Below, in pieces: positions 63,575 to 64,000 of a stretch of DNA of 64,000 nucleotides. The stretch is from Xylanibacillus composti (GTDB taxonomy: Bacteria > Bacillota > Bacilli > Paenibacillales > K13). Below the pieces are notes generated by a model, which was not told where the DNA came from, did not search any database, and worked only from the letters and a program-made list of their open reading frames with translations. The stretch covers positions 1 to 64,000 of the forward strand of contig NZ_BOVK01000002.1 in the NCBI RefSeq assembly GCF_018403685.1, read 5' to 3'. Position 1 is the first letter of the stretch, and every line of letters starts with the position of its first letter. Made by a program: the position numbers and the translations under genes.

Positions 63575-64000
63575 TTCTCGTAATCGATAACTATGATTCC
63601 TTCACGTACAACCTGGTGCAGTATTTGGGGGAGCTGGGCGAAGAGGTGCAGGTGCGCCGCAATGACGACATCACCTTGGAAGAGATTGCTGCGATGAAGC
63701 CGGATCAACTATTGATTTCGCCGGGACCATGTACGCCTAACGAGGCGGGCATCAGCCTGTCTCTCATTGAACGATTTAAGGGGGAAATCCCGATTCTCGG
63801 TGTCTGTCTCGGGCACCAGTCTATCGGACAGGTATTCGGCGGCGAGGTCGTACGGGCGGAACGACTGATGCACGGGAAGACCTCGCCCATCTATCATGAC
63901 GGCAAGACGATCTTTGCGGGATTGCCGACCCCTTTCACGGCGACCCGCTATCATTCTTTGATTGTGCGAAGAGAGACGCTTCCGGACTGCTTGGAAATTA
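63571..64000 (+). CDS. pabA: para-aminobenzoate/anthranilate synthase glutamine amidotransferase (partial)
   Basis: Glutaminase subunit that feeds ammonia to PabB (and often to TrpE in Bacillales). The visible 143 residues start [19 protein letters not shown], include the oxyanion segment [11 protein letters not shown] and the nucleophile C79 in GVCLGHQ, and run to RYHSLIV. The gene continues beyond the window. ATG at 63571 overlaps the pabB stop (ATGA) and has AAAGGAGG about ten bases upstream; the ATG at 63566 is out of frame and stops at once. Confidence 0.95.
   Translation, partial: MILVIDNYDSFTYNLVQYLGELGEEVQVRRNDDITLEEIAAMKPDQLLISPGPCTPNEAGISLSLIERFKGEIPILGVCLGHQSIGQVFGGEVVRAERLMHGKTSPIYHDGKTIFAGLPTPFTATRYHSLIVRRETLPDCLEI

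Overview
The window looks like a chromosomal piece from a spore-forming, Gram-positive Bacillales bacterium, most likely Paenibacillus or a close relative (inference from gene order and protein style; no database search was possible). The evidence is a long run of genes in the order of the origin-proximal 'yaa/yab/yac' region of Bacillus subtilis: gin, yaaO, tmk, darA, yaaR, holB, ricT, yabA, yabB, rsmI, abrB, tatD, yabE, rnmV, rsmA, yabG, veg, sspF, ispE, purR, ridA, spoVG, glmU, prs, ctc, pth, fin, mfd, spoVT, yabM, mazG, rqcP, yabP, yabQ, divIC, yabR, spoIIE, yabS, yabT, tilS, hpt, ftsH, then NAD, pantothenate, Hsp33, cysteine and folate genes. Almost everything is on the + strand. The minus-strand exceptions are an orphan membrane protein (222-767), abrB and a 66-residue unknown gene (22629-22829).

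Layout. 1-8.5 kb: sigma-G inhibitor, nucleotide, replication-control and translation genes. 8.5-11.4 kb: abrB and a divergent HD phosphohydrolase (where B. subtilis has metS) sharing a 302-bp intergenic region rich in Spo0A-box heptamers, then tatD. 11.4-13.2 kb: a c-di-AMP (ydaO-type) riboswitch with a terminator ahead of a cell-wall 3D/G5 protein; the c-di-AMP receptor gene darA lies upstream in the same window. 13.3-23.8 kb: RNA maturation, spore (yabG, sspF), isoprenoid, purine, spoVG, cell-wall precursor and PRPP genes. 24-38.7 kb: mfd, a foldase lipoprotein, spoVT, a flippase, mazG, HU, rqcP, yabPQ, divIC, yabR and spoIIE. 49.2-64 kb: yabS/yabT, tilS, hpt, ftsH, nadABC, coaX, hslO, cysK, pabB and the start of pabA.

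Two accessory blocks sit between spoIIE and yabS, which are neighbours in B. subtilis. The first (about 38.75-45.72 kb) is visibly more AT-rich than its flanks and is the most unusual part. It encodes a stand-alone LuxR-type HTH protein, a MauE/DoxX-like membrane protein with a thioredoxin-like tail, a 63-residue Ser/Thr/Gly-rich peptide with six cysteines, two CxxC thioredoxin-fold proteins without signal peptides, a peptidase-less ABC exporter and two paralogous solute-binding lipoproteins without importer permeases. The set resembles a dedicated system for making, oxidising and exporting a disulfide-bearing peptide, loosely like MauE/MauD acting on MauA; I do not recognise it as a named system. 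The second block (45.8-49.1 kb) is a LacI-type regulator with a 20-bp perfect palindrome at its promoter, followed by VOC, SDR and ThuA-like genes.

Regulatory signals fit the gene content: tandem near-perfect sigma-A promoters before veg, a sigma-H promoter before spoVG, sigma-G-like promoters before gin, sspF and spoVT, a sigma-E-like promoter before yabP, and a spoIIE promoter with a long -35/-10 spacing. No tRNA, rRNA, CRISPR array, insertion sequence or phage gene was found.
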